In this document: piece by piece, positions 20,782-30,687 of the stretch
How the letters are laid out: every line of letters starts with the position of its first letter
How positions within the stretch are numbered: position 1 is the stretch's first letter
Source of the DNA: Welwitschia mirabilis
Taxonomy: Eukaryota > Gnetophyta > Gnetopsida > Welwitschiales
NCBI GenBank assembly: GCA_051453625.1
Contig: JBOZIK010000001.1
Location: 77,804,783-77,839,387, forward strand
Length of the DNA stretch: 34,605 nt
Direction: 5' to 3'
Notes under the pieces: model-generated
What the model saw: the letters and a program-made list of their open reading frames with translations, nothing else
What the model was told of the DNA's origin: nothing
The model's database searches: none
Made by a program: the position numbers and the translations under genes

Positions 20782-21807
20782 ATGGAAGGAAGGGGAAGAG
20801 TGAACCCAAGAGTAACTATACTCAAAATTCACAGAACATGTGAAGTTTCTTCTTTATGCTCTTGGACATTAGATGTGATAATAGTAGGAAAAATAAGCAT
20901 GGTGCATCACATCAAAGTTGATGAAGTTTCAACTTTCCTTCAAAACCTAAAATCTTAACTTTATCTAAATCTTTCAACTATTCTATGAGGGAAGTCACCA
21001 TAAGTCTTCAAGACCTACATAGGTGGAGGTAAAACGACAAACCATCTACTTCCAAAATTAGTGTAGCTCTTTGCTACATTTGTGAAGATAATGAAACTAA
21101 CACTAAGCAGTGGCAACTTTCCCCTCTTGTAAGGGTTATGTCTACAAGGAGGTCTGTGCTTTTGGCAACTAGAAGCCTAATTCTAGATACTTGGGATAAC
21201 TTCATTGAAGCCTGTGTAAAGCAAACACACCAAACCAATGCAAAACCTTCAAATACAGAGACGGTAGTGTGTCTATTGTGAGTGTAGTTTTGTAAGAAAC
21301 AAGAAAGTGAGAAGGCACCTAATCAAGTGATCGTCATGCCTTTGCATACTGTTGAAAGATTTGTAGTTGGAGGATAGAATTCAACATACACAAACTATCC
21401 TAGAGTTACTTGATGCTTCAGTCACTAATCCTTCTGGCATTATTACAGACCTAGTATTATAAATTAACAAGAGATTGTACTTGCTTAATTTTGTGGTTTT
21501 GCAAGCAGCTTAGGAGGTATGTTATCCTCCGATTCTAGGAAGAGCATTTTGTGCTATTGCTCATTGTCTCATTGATGCCAAGATTATGATCATGTCTTTA
21601 CTCTAGCAATTAGAAATTCAACATTCAAATCTTGTATGTAGTAGAGAAAGCTGAAGTTTAAGACCAGGTGAATGAGGTGGTGGCTTCAATTCTTAAAGGC
21701 TTCAATTTTATCCAAATAAAAACTGCTAAGGAAGTCTTAATTGTAAATGAGCTCTTATGAATCTATTCTCTTCCTCCTTCCAACAAGGACTTCCAAATTG
21801 TGAAGAT
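20782..21807 (+). other. Unassigned; possible gag remnant at its right end
   Basis: Mostly unrecognised. At about 21660-21800 one frame reads VNEVVASILKGFNFIQIK and, after a TGA, IYSLPPSNKDFQI, which resembles the LPPSY segment of copia UBN2 gag. Very degraded and weak. Confidence 0.3.
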
Positions 21808-22803
21808 TGTTAGCAGACCTTAAACCCTAGAGGGGGGAAAGGTGAATAGGGTGCCAAAACTTTTATGAGCCTTTTATAAAAAATGCATAATAACAACTAA
21901 ACTAACAACAGAATTATGGAAAAAGTAAAAACATGCAAAAGGCATGATTGCACCAATTTTACAGTGGTTTAGCCTTTAAGCCTAGTCTACACTCAGGGGG
22001 CAGCAGAAAAGCTTCCAGCACCTTGGTTTCCTTATGTAGCTCTTGCTTTAACAAGTGCAAGACAAACACTCATAGCACTATGACTTTTTATCCTAAAGCA
22101 GCAATATTGTACATATGATGTGGTATTCTAATCCCTAGAATGCATCTCACTTAACACAGATGATCAGAGAGCATTCTTGGTACAATCCAAAAAAATAAAA
22201 ACAATGTCAGAGCAGAGCTCCTATAGCTAGAGAATTTTTTTATCAACCATCAATAGAATAGTCAATTCCTTCCTTTTTAAAGGATTCACAACTTTCTAGG
22301 AGGTAACTGGAGAAGAGAGAAACTTGTAGTTGAGTGTTAGGGAAAGATATGAAACGAATCAAAACACTTCTTGTTCGAAAAACAATCACAAGATCCTTTT
22401 TGAAAATTGCCTTTGTGAAGTTAAATGTCCCTGTGTTTCTTGGGAGATCCCAAGTTGCACTCGATAAAACTAACTTATAGGCTCAAACGTCCCAATGAAA
22501 AATTGGATCTTCCTATCTGTATTTAGATCTTTTCTGGTCGGAGATCACAAGTTTGAACATCTCAGAAATTTCCCTGACTTTCCAAGTTCGAACTTTTGAA
22601 GAAATAGCTCAAACTTTCCACGCTATCTTCTTTAACTTGATTTAATTGAAAGCTGTTTCAGACCTCTAGATTGCAATCATCAGAGTTCCTGGTTTGCTCT
22701 TTAAGCATGGATAAAAGTAGTTTGAACTTCCGTAATTTAAATCTTTGGATATCTAAGGGAGAAGTCTTCTCATGACATCGTTGAAACTCAAGGTTTCTCA
22801 ACA
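21808..22803 (-). repeat. LTR of a - strand LTR element (996 bp, TGTT...AACA)
   Basis: Bounded on the + strand by TGTTAGCAGACC and TTTCTCAACA. To its right, the - strand reads CATCATTGAAAAGGGGG, a polypurine tract directly before the LTR start, as in the element at 28003-29053. The left end has the CCCTAGAGGGGGG block common at plant LTR ends. A TATA-like TTTAAAAAGG lies near 22270-22280 on the - strand. It holds scattered GTTCGAAC-like words (for example 22551, 22586, 22607 and 22720). Confidence 0.65.
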
Positions 22804-23365
22804 AATACCCCCTTTTCAATGATGGCAACTGCTTTTCAAAGCCAGGAATAGGTAGTAGAAGAGTTCTCTGCTTTGCTCCCCCCGAATCTTAGCCCTTAAT
22901 TGAGCACTATGCGTTCAAAAATAAAAAAGAGGAGAAGAAGCACAAGCATTAGTCAATGAGGTAGCCCTATTATGCTTACAAATTTTATCTTCCATCTTGA
23001 AAAGGTACTAATTCAACAAGCTCATTTCCAACTTGTTTCCAAGGTCGGACGTCTCTGTTTCCAAGGTCAGATGTCCCAGTACAAAAGTCCGTATACAAGG
23101 TCGAACGTCCCAATTTGATAGGATGGACGTCCCGGTAGAATAAATCTGTGAACAGGGTCGGACGTCCCAGTTTATCAGCTCGGACGTCCCTATATATAGA
23201 ACCGAGTACCACTCTGGATGTCCCGATTACTCAGGACGGACGTCCCAATCCAAAAAACTATATGAAAGGTCGGACGTCCCAATTAGACAGGGTGGACGTC
23301 CCAATCTGGAGAAATCTTGTTTTCTTAAGTTAGAAACTTCATCATTGAAAATATTTGCTGCAACA
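22804..23365 (-). repeat. LTR fragment carrying a GGACGTCC array
   Basis: On the - strand it starts TGTTGCAGCAAATATTTTC at 23365, next to the exact point where element B's RT begins, and then TTCAATGATGAAG, like the start of the LTR at 29053. It therefore looks like the 5' portion (U3) of a - strand LTR that runs leftwards through the array at 23047-23301. Where it ends, and how it relates to the LTR at 21808-22803, is not resolved. Bases 22816-23040 show nothing else. Confidence 0.5.
23047..23301 (-). repeat. Phased dimer array of GGACGTCC palindromes
   Basis: Eight-base motif starts (GGACGTCC or near) lie at 23047, 23069, 23103, 23125, 23160, 23182, 23216, 23238, 23272 and 23294. The steps are 22, 34, 22, 35, 22, 34, 22, 34 and 22. 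This makes five dimers with a 22-bp inner step and a 56-57 bp dimer period. Six or more copies are the perfect palindrome GGACGTCC, which contains the bZIP-type GACGTC core. Confidence 0.9.
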
Positions 23366-24030
23366 GATAGCAATGCAAGAGGAGTTACTGCAACTTAAAA
23401 GAAATGATGTTCAGGAAGCTAGTTGAAAGACCTAAGGAGCAAAACGTGATTGGAACAAAGTGGATCTTTAAAAACAAATGTGATGAATATAACAATGTGA
23501 TCAAGAGTAAGGCAAGATTAGTGGCTTAAGGGTACAATCAGATAGAAGGAATTGATGTCGAAGATACTTGTGCTACAGTGGCCAGGTTAGATAATCGTAT
23601 AAGGATGTTTCTTTCATTTTTTAGCTTTTAAAAACTTTAAAGCCTTTCAAATGGATGTAAAAAGTGCTTTCTTAAATGGTGTTCTTGACAAAGAAGTTTA
23701 TGTAGAACAACCTAGAGGCTTTGTGGATCATCAAATCCAAACCATGTTTATAGACTTAAGAAAGCTTTATACGGGTTGAAATAGGCCCCTCGGGCTTGGT
23801 ATGAAAAGTTAACAACCTCTCTTGAGGATGGTGGTTATAATCAGGGATTGGTAGATACAACTCTCTTTGTGAAGAGGTTTGAAAAAGACCTCATCATTAT
23901 TCAGATATATGTTGATGACACAATTTTCGGGGCCTCAAAGGAAGAACTAACAAAAGAATTTGCTAATATTATGAAGAAACACTTTGAGATGAGCATGCTA
24001 GGGGAAGTAAGTATGTTTCTTGGACTATAA
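23366..24030 (+). pseudogene. Element B reverse transcriptase
   Basis: It starts exactly at GATAGCAATGCAAG, aligning with GATGGCAATGCAAG of element A (17484 on). It then follows the RT through KARLVA, a TAA where A reads [36 protein letters not shown] (catalytic Asp) and YGLK, then a TAG at the usual Gln of KQAPRAWYE. The catalytic box is intact: QIYVDDTIFGAS. It ends FEMSMLGEVSMFLGL followed by TAA. Several frame changes occur at 23590-23760. Same family as element A, but about a quarter of bases differ by eye, so these are different insertions. Confidence 0.88.
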
Positions 24031-24060
24031 ATTAGATAATCCAATTAAGGAATCTTTATC

Positions 24061-24790
24061 TCGCAATCAAAGTATGCTAAAGACTTAGTGAAACGTTTTG
24101 GCCTTGAGAACATAAAATCCACCCCCACTCCTATGTCATCAACGTGTAAAATTATAGGAAGCCTATTATATTTAACAACTACTAGACCAAATATAATGTT
24201 TAATGTGGCGGTTTGTGCAAGATACCAGGTAAAACCTAAAGAGTCACACCTTCAAGCTATAAAAACAATTATAAGATACACAAAAGGAACATGTGACTAT
24301 GGGCTATGGTATCCCATTGGAATATCATTTGATCTTGCAGGACTTAGTGATGCAGATTGGGCTGGATGCAAAGACGATCAAAAAAGGATAAGTGGAAGTT
24401 ATTTTTTCCTTGGTGCTTATTTGGTTGGTGGGGCAAGCAAGAATCAAAACTCTATCTCTTTCTCCACAACTGGAGCAGGATACATAACAGTAGGAAGCTG
24501 TTGTACTCATCTTCTGTGGATGAAGAAAATGTTAAANNNNNNNNNNTGTTAAAAGATTTTGGAGTCAATTATAACCAGGTATCCATCTTTTGTGACAATT
24601 CTAGTGCAAGAAACATATCTAAAAATCCTATTCAGCACTTTCGTACAAAACATATTGAGCTTAAACACCATTTTCTTAGAGATCAGGTTGAGAAAGGAAA
24701 TATCACCATGAACTTGGTAAACACTGATCAACAACTAGCCGATATCTTTACGGAACCCCTAAGTTTTGACAAATTTTTACATCTTCGATG
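24061..24790 (+). pseudogene. Element B RNase H region
   Basis: It reads SQSKYAKDLVKRFGLEN, then, after an apparent deletion of about 25 residues, IIGSLLYLTTTRPNIMFNVA, VCARYQVKPKESHLQAI and YTKGTCDYGLWYP, a typical Sirevirus-like connection region. RNase H proper shows LSDADWAGCKDD with the first catalytic Asp, then FSTTGAGYITVGS, where the catalytic Glu of the usual T.EAEY is Gly, so activity is lost. After a 10-N gap (24537-24546) it continues QVSIFCDNSSARNISKNP, HFRTKHIELKHHFLRD and QQLADIFTEPLSFDKF, the normal C-terminus of pol. Confidence 0.9.
24537..24546. other. Assembly gap (10 N)
   Basis: Short gap inside element B RNase H. The frame differs on the two sides, so the true length is not 10 or there is an indel. 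Confidence 0.95.
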
Positions 24791-24829
24791 AGAACTAGGG
24801 GTTTTGTCACTGTCCTTTAACTGAAAGTA

Positions 24830-25979
24830 GGGTGGTCGACTAAAGTTGCAATCTGGTCGATTGGACCTAGAGAAGTCGGGTCAACCGGATTTAACCTAGT
24901 CAGCTAGACTTGTCCTATGTCCAACCTGCTTGCAGTCGGGTCGGCCGAACTGAAATCCTGGTCGATTGGATCTAGGCAGACAAAGACCCATGTTTCAACA
25001 GGTCCGGTCAACTAGACGGGGCGGGACAAAGGTGGTGGACTTGAAATTTGTCTCTAAACTCACCTATTTCGCCCCCTTTATGAAAGGAAATATGTGCCCT
25101 GTCTCTTTCATTTCTTGTCCGTCTTCTCCTGTTTCTTTCATTTCTTGTTTGTTTCCTTAGTCTTCCACCTGTCTCAAGAGAGCCACATTGCAAAAATGGC
25201 AGAGGGTCCCTCTAGAAGGTTAAAAGGGGTCGACTGGACTGTGAAGCTGAGTGCCATCAAGTCGACCGGACGAAACTAGGGGTCGACCAGGTCAGGTGAC
25301 GATACTTAATCAAGTCAACTGGATGTTGCGAGGGGTCGACTGATCAGAGTGAAAACTGATCTTGTGAACCATTTTCTAGATGTTACTCCGTACTTTTTCT
25401 AGCTGTTATCATGTCAGAATCATTAAAGGAGGCGCAAAACCTATCTCCTATGTAAAGTCATGAATAGGAACTTTTTGTATTACTTTTCTGAAAAAGGACA
25501 TTTGTACTGTTGATATCTTTTTGGTCAAGTCACACACCTGCACTGCTAGATCTTGTCAACTGTTGCTTCAAGCAGTGTGTCCTATCACTGTTGTACTTCA
25601 GAACAATTGAACTAGTGCACTTCGACACACTTCCATCACCAAAAGCATTACTTTGTAAAGGTTGAGACTGAGTCTTGAAAAGTCCCTTTGTAAAGGTTAT
25701 AGGTTGACTTAGAAACCTGGAAGAAAAGCAACGAAGATCCAGATCAGCTTAAGGTTGAAGCTAACTACCGAGAGTGGAGTAGGGGTATTTTCCAAATCAC
25801 TATAAACTGCTTGTCTAGTGCACACTTTCTATTTTTCATTACAGTTATTTTCTATTGATAACGTTCATTAAATTCCTAACTTTTTGTTTACAATTGTTGT
25901 TATATGTGTTTATATATTTTCCAGAAGAAATATTTGTTAAAAATCTATTCACCCCCCTTTAGGGTTTTTAAATCCTTCA
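24830..25979 (+). repeat. 3' LTR of copia element B
   Basis: Same LTR family as 13300-14257, with near-continuous similarity from 25213 (AAAAGGGGTCGACTGGAC) to the terminus AATCCTTCA at 25979. The start is uncertain; it lies between the pol end (about 24815) and the first GGTCGACC-like motif (24834), or a little further right. GTCGA-type motif starts: 24835, 24856, 24880, 24940, 24961, 25007, 25229, 25261, 25282, 25314 and 25335; the steps 21 and 32 found in element A recur at 25261-25335. The TATA-like TATGTAAAG is at 25449-25457. Confidence 0.82.
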
Positions 25980-26937
25980 CTTATCACATGTGAAAATGTG
26001 ATAGGTTATCTCAACTAGGGTTTTGAGTACATATCGGTGTTTAAACCTAAGTCTTGGGGGTTGTTTTGTGCATTGAACAAGGGTTGGACAATCTGCTTTA
26101 GGATATTGGATGCCTATGCTGGCAAAATGGCATAATGAATAATTTATAATAATTATTTTAATTACATTATTCTTAATTCATGTACATAGATATGTATATG
26201 CATATGCATAGAGGAGATATGTTATATATACAATATATGTATGAATGCATGGATCATATGTCAATCATGTATATTAACTATGAACAATAATATATCATAG
26301 TTATCCAAGTTATTATACAAGACTACTTTGGATCTCTCTTAAAATTCAACACCAATGTTTTCAGGATCTCCTCAAACCTTTGCAAGTTTGACTTTTCTTA
26401 GAAATGACAAATGAATGTTGATTCATTCCTTGAAGAACAAGATGAAAACGTAATGCTAAATAAAACAGATTTGAGGATGCTTAGTAGTAGAAAAATAATT
26501 GACAATGTAAGAACAAGATATCCTCACTTTAAAAAGCAAAACCTTTCAAAGGAGAGCAATTAACTTTTATAATCCATGTCATTTAGTTGTGTCATCTGAG
26601 CTTGAGTGGAACTCTAGTAGGAGTTGAATGATTAGATTGACAAGAGATTGACACATTTGAGTCATCAAGATGTAAACTTTTTGCATAAGATACTTGTTCA
26701 ATTCACTTGAGTGAAAGATCCAACTGCATTGTCTATTTGAAAAAAAATGCAAAATTGAAACCAAATATAGATGTGTTTGCTCAAATGAAAACATCTTGTC
26801 ATCTTATTAAGAGGCAAAAACAAGAATAAACTAATAAACAAGCNNNNNNNNNNACCACGATCATAAGGTAAACAACTAAAGCTCGTCTAGTTGCCTTGAT
26901 GAAAATCTAGGGTTGAATTGATAGGAAGTTGTAAATG
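25980..26937. other. AT-rich non-coding stretch
   Basis: Nothing recognised. Very AT-rich with TATATGTATG-type runs at 26180-26300. A 10-N gap lies at 26844-26853. The - strand frame at 26794-26579 has no known motif. Confidence 0.4.
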
Positions 26938-27365
26938 CTATAATGTGAAGCCAAACTATTCCCTTTGTAATGTTATATTTAATATTGACTTTAATGTTGT
27001 AAAAAGCTATTACATTATAAAACCATAGTGTGGTTAACAACTATAGTTATTTAAAGTTTAGTGGTGTTTTAATTACAAGTTATGATTAAAGCAGATAGGT
27101 GTAAGGTATTCTAGAATGTTTCAACCCACATTTATTTAATTTCTATTAGCGGCTGTATCAAGTTGTATGGCACACCATTTCATTATGAGGAGTGATTCCT
27201 ATAGAGATTGAGAGTTGAAGCTTGATTTAAGGTTGGGTTTCGTAAGCTTATTCTCTTAATAAGAGCTTTGCAATGTTTCACGTGGTTGGTTTCCTCAACA
27301 TATGAGGATTCTAGACATAAATCTCTATGTGTGCACTGACTTTTTCTTTTTACTTTCACTATCAT
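26938..27365 (+). repeat. Copia (Tork-like) LTR, copy b, diverged, + orientation
   Basis: ATAATGTGAAGCCAAAC at the start, TTAATGTTGTAAAAAGCT, ATTATAAAACCAT and AAGAGCTTTGCAATGTTTCA follow in the same order as in copy a (18780). The middle is strongly diverged. Older than the other two copies. Ends not determined precisely. Confidence 0.6.
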
Positions 27366-27723
27366 TTTTTGATACTAAAGATAGTAGAAAAGTGAAATAA
27401 GTTTGTTCATTTTTAGAAAAAAGTTGCAGTTAACCCATTGTCGAAAAAGATGGAGATGATAGAGTATAACGAAGGTCTACTTTGTGGTAAGAATAAAACT
27501 AGGTTCAAGGAAAAGTTTATTGATTTCACATATTAAAATTGACAATGATGACAACATAAAAGATCAACATTGTTTTCTTAGTGAATTCATAAACAACAAT
27601 TGGTTCATAGTATAATTTGTAGTGCATTTATAAGAGAGCAATGTAATGTCTTGTTTCCATCAGGAATCAAACATTCATGTATAATTTGTAGTGCATTTAT
27701 GAACTTAAGGGACTGAACTTTTG
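27366..27723. other. Unassigned spacer
   Basis: No feature recognised. The 22-mer-like phrase TATAATTTGTAGTGCATTTA occurs twice, at about 27610-27630 and 27680-27700. Confidence 0.35.
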
Positions 27724-27870
27724 AAAGTGCTTTGGCTAGTCATCTACTAGTTGTTAATTGAAACTCATAAATCTTGGTTCTAGAAATCCTTTAAGATATA
27801 GCTATCTAATGGAATGATATCTTGCATTAATATGTTTTGTTCTTTCATAGAATATTGGGATTTGATCAAT
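27724..27870 (-). pseudogene. Copia RNase H C-terminal fragment
   Basis: The - strand from 27870 reads IDQIPIFYERTKHINARYHS, then IR and a TAG, then LYLKGFLEPRFMSFN, a TAA and QLVDD, matching the NP.F..RTKHI..R.H.IR......FVST..QLAD stretch at the end of copia pol. Three stops. The source element is not assigned. Confidence 0.65.
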
Positions 27871-28002
27871 TCATGACACTTTTCTTGTGTTACATGTCAG
27901 AGGTACATGTAGTTCTGTAGGTCTTTACTTTTGACTTATCAAGAAATAGTGCAACCATTCAACTTTACTATGAAGCCTATGGTTGAAGTTCTTAGGATCG
28001 AA

Positions 28003-29053
28003 TGGCACCCTAGAGATGGGGGTGGGGACGGGGGAAAGGGGGCGAATCGGGTGTTATCAAAAATTATAAGAAACTAAAAGAATAATTGACAACCTTTAAA
28101 GAAATAAAACAAATTGTAGTAAACAAATTGAACAACACCAAAGAAGAATGCACCACAGATTCATAGTGGTTCGGCACGAGAGCCTACTTCACTCTCAGGA
28201 GGTAACAATAGCCTTCAGCCTCCTGATTCCCTTGATCTTCAAGATCATTACATCACCCTCCAATAAGGGTCTTCAACATGAATACAACAATTCACCAAGA
28301 TAACCTCTGTTACCACTAAATGCTCACTAAGAGCTACACATATAATCTGTAACAAATTTGCTTTTGACGGTTGTGTGCCAATGATGCATTGATTGTCAAT
28401 GTGTTCTTAGCACTACAGGTTTTCAATAGAATAACTCAGTGAAGTACAAATGAAAGAAGAGAGAAAGAGAAATAGAAAGACAACTTAGTCAAGTAGACTT
28501 CTGATCTCTTTTGAAGCTAGGTTATACAATCTCTTTTATTGGCTGTTAAATCCTCGAACAATGTGTAGTCGAACTTGAATGGTGTGCCAAAAGAGGTCCT
28601 AGCCATTTCTCCCTTGAAAATTGTGCTTTATTGGTCAAAACGGTTGTCTTTCCGCTCCAACGTGCACTAAGGCTAAATGTCCTATTTGAGAAGATCGGAC
28701 GTCCCAATTTTTATCCTATTAAAACTAAGGGCATTCTAGATGTCCCGGTTTGATAGGTTGGATGTCCCCACACATTGTCTCTGAATTGATCCTGGACATT
28801 CTAATTTGACAGGTCAGATGTCCCCCTACTTCATCACAGAATTTATCCTGGACCTTCTGGTTTGATAGGTCAGATGTCCCCATACATTGTCTCTGAATTG
28901 ATCTCGGATGTCCAATGTATTTTCCGTAGAAAATTCTCCAGACTTTTTGATTTTTTTGATTTTGTCCGTCTTCGGATTCTCCGATTTTCAGGTGAGCTCA
29001 TAATCAATGTATTGGGGATCACTTCGTCATCATTGAAACTTCTATATCTAGCA
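28003..29053 (-). repeat. 3' LTR of a - strand LTR element (1,051 bp)
   Basis: On the - strand the LTR starts TGCTAGATATAGAAG at 29053, right after the polypurine tract GAAAAGGGGAGAT (29055-29067), and ends CTCTAGGGTGCCA at 28003. It is followed by unrelated sequence (an RNase H fragment), as expected for a 3' LTR. U3 contains the phased GGACGTCC-like array (28697-28913). A TATA-like AATAAAAGA is at 28532-28540 on the - strand, about 157 bp past the array. The later part holds GGTTCGGCACGAGAG-type sequence. Confidence 0.72.
28697..28913 (-). repeat. Phased dimer array of GGACGTCC-like motifs in LTR
   Basis: Motif starts: 28697, 28738, 28760, 28794, 28816, 28850, 28872 and 28906. After the first, the steps are 22, 34, 22, 34, 22 and 34, so the dimer period is exactly 56 bp. 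Individual copies have decayed (GGATGTCC, AGATGTCC, GGACATTC, GGACCTTC), yet the register is unchanged and is the same as in the array at 23047-23301. Confidence 0.85.
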
Positions 29054-29054
29054 A

Positions 29055-29067
29055 TCTCCCCTTTTCA
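29055..29067 (-). other. Polypurine tract
   Basis: - strand GAAAAGGGGAGAT directly before the LTR start, preceded by ATCATCATT. This is the usual start site of plus-strand DNA synthesis. Confidence 0.65.
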
Positions 29068-29628
29068 ATGATGATAACCCTTCTTCAATATATCTTCTCA
29101 AGAGAATGCGATGGGTTGAAAAGCTAGCTGCTTCACCTAAATTTGTGCTCCTAATAATCCTGTACACAGTAAGCTCAAATGAAATGTACTTGTACAATCT
29201 CCTCAACTTGTTAGCCCATTAAAAGTAGCATAGATATAAAGCAATTTTATGTTATACAATTTCCTCAACATGTTAGCTCATTAAAAGATAGCACAGATAC
29301 AAATCAATTTGTTTTTCATTGCACAATAGAATTAAAAAAAATTGCATTTGTTTCGATGATATACTCCTTATGATATATGAGGATAATGTTAGCTTTATGA
29401 TGGTGTAAAATGTGAAAGAGAGCAAATCAAACATAACTTTATATTTTCTTTTCTTCCCCTTTGTCATCATTGAAAGAAGTAAGTTAAGTAGAGATAGGGA
29501 AATGCACAAAATAACCAGTGTATATTATAATACAAAAAATTTGAGTACATTGGTAGTACAAACTTGTTTTGTAGAAGGATTTCCATAGAGCATATATGAA
29601 AAGACACTACACAAGAAGAAGTAGGAAG
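29068..29628 (-). other. 3' untranslated region of the - strand LTR element
   Basis: Lies between the extra ORF and the polypurine tract. AT-rich with no coding match. It contains an imperfect direct repeat of ATTAAAAG.TAGCA(T/C)AGATA at about 29218-29238 and 29279-29300. Confidence 0.45.
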
Positions 29629-30160
29629 CTAATCAGAAGAATGTCTAGAAGGAGATGGTTGTTGCTTCTCTTCTTCATCCGAGGTTGGAGGAATCTCAAG
29701 TCTATAAGCTGACAGGCCAAAGACAATATATTCCATTTTGCTCTGGACTCTATCTGTGCTGTGTTTTGCTTGTAAACCAAAATCTCTAGCTTGCTCTCCA
29801 ATTTGCTTGACATTCAAAATAGCCTTCATGATGTCTTCATTTATAAGTGGACTAGTCTACGAACTTGTGCCTTCTTCTGTACGAACTCGTTTTTGTGGTA
29901 GAGGAGGAGGAGTTTCTGATTATGCAAAAATGTTCATCTTCTTCAACAAGTATAGCCCCAAAGGTTTTGGAATTTTTACTAATTCTTCATCCTTGCTGAC
30001 CACAAACTGATGATTCTTTAAAAGTGCTGTTATGAAGCCTTTAAAAGGTAAGCTTGAGTGTCCAACAATAAAGATCCAACTTATATGAACCATGAGGAAT
30101 TTGCGTAGATTTATTCTAACTCCTATGCCAAGACAAAATAGAATGTAAGCACAGAGGGGA
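29629..30160 (-). pseudogene. Extra ORF between pol and 3' LTR (plant transposon-protein-like)
   Basis: One - strand frame, broken only by a TAA at 29920-29922 and a TAG about 60 bases further on, runs from about 30160 to a TAG at 29629. It reads SPLCAYILFCLGIGVRINLR, then SLPFKGFITALLKNHQFVVS and KPLGLYLLKKM, then a Pro/Glu-rich part (PPLPQKRVRTEEG) and a hydrophilic tail ending PPTSDEEEKQQPSPSRHSSD. The first part resembles the domain annotated in plants as putative plant transposon protein (Transposase_32-like: Y.L..G..I......I.......LPF..LIT.L). Such accessory ORFs sit downstream of pol in some plant LTR elements; their function is unknown. The upstream pol was replaced by the Tork-like element. 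Confidence 0.5.
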
Positions 30161-30184
30161 GACACTTCATCTCTTATGAAAATA

Positions 30185-30610
30185 CACAATAAAGTGAATA
30201 AACAATGTAGCAAGAGAACACAGAGAAACAAGGATTTATGCGGAAAACCCCAGTGAGGGGAAAAACCACGGGAAAGCAGTGCAGAGCTCTATTATCTTCT
30301 TAAAGAGTACAAGCCAAGTACAGGCTTTAGGCAAGAATGCCTTAGAGAGCTCTATCAACTGTCTGTCTTACAAACAAACAATCCTCACACTACCATTAAA
30401 TAGGCTAAGGTTATAATCAATTAGGGTTACAATCCAAAACCCTAAAGAGGGTACTTCCTTCTCTTGACACATGTCCCATCTCTACCTAACGCCTCCCAAG
30501 GATGGTTTNNNNNNNNNNNNNNNNNNNNNNNNNNNNNNNNNNNNNNNNNNNNNNNNNNNNNNNNNNNNNNNNNNNNNNNNNNNNNNNNNNTTTGGCTTCA
30601 CATATTAACA
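30185..30610 (-). repeat. 3' LTR of Tork-like copia element, copy c
   Basis: On the - strand it starts TGTTAATATGTGAAGCCAAA at 30610 behind the polypurine tract AGTGGGAGAA (30611-30620). It matches copy a at 18780. It contains AACCATCCTTGGGAGGCGTT, GGGACATGTGTCAAGAGAAG and TAGAGCTCTGCACTGCTTTC. The end near 30185 is approximate. An 82-N gap (30509-30590) interrupts it. Confidence 0.8.
30509..30590. other. Assembly gap (82 N)
   Basis: Unknown bases inside LTR copy c; by comparison with copy a this stretch should hold the part following the GAAGCCAAA start. Confidence 0.99.
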
Positions 30611-30687
30611 TTCTCCCACTTGAAGACAAATTTAGCACATCTTCAAGTGCAGCTCCAAAGATGCACTACTTTCCAAGCTTGCTTAGA

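Larger units (their letters stand above)
23366..25979 (+). mobile_element. Copia element B (Sirevirus-like), 3' half
   Basis: RT, RNase H and 3' LTR. The 5' LTR, gag, protease and integrase are missing. The sharp left junction at 23365/23366, where a - strand LTR begins with TG, indicates that another LTR element inserted into B's RT domain and that the left part of B was later lost or lies in the 18015-18114 gap. Confidence 0.8.

Noticed and set aside
26160-26300. AT-rich palindromic runs as a possible scaffold attachment region or origin
   Set aside because: Only base composition supports it; no specific motif.
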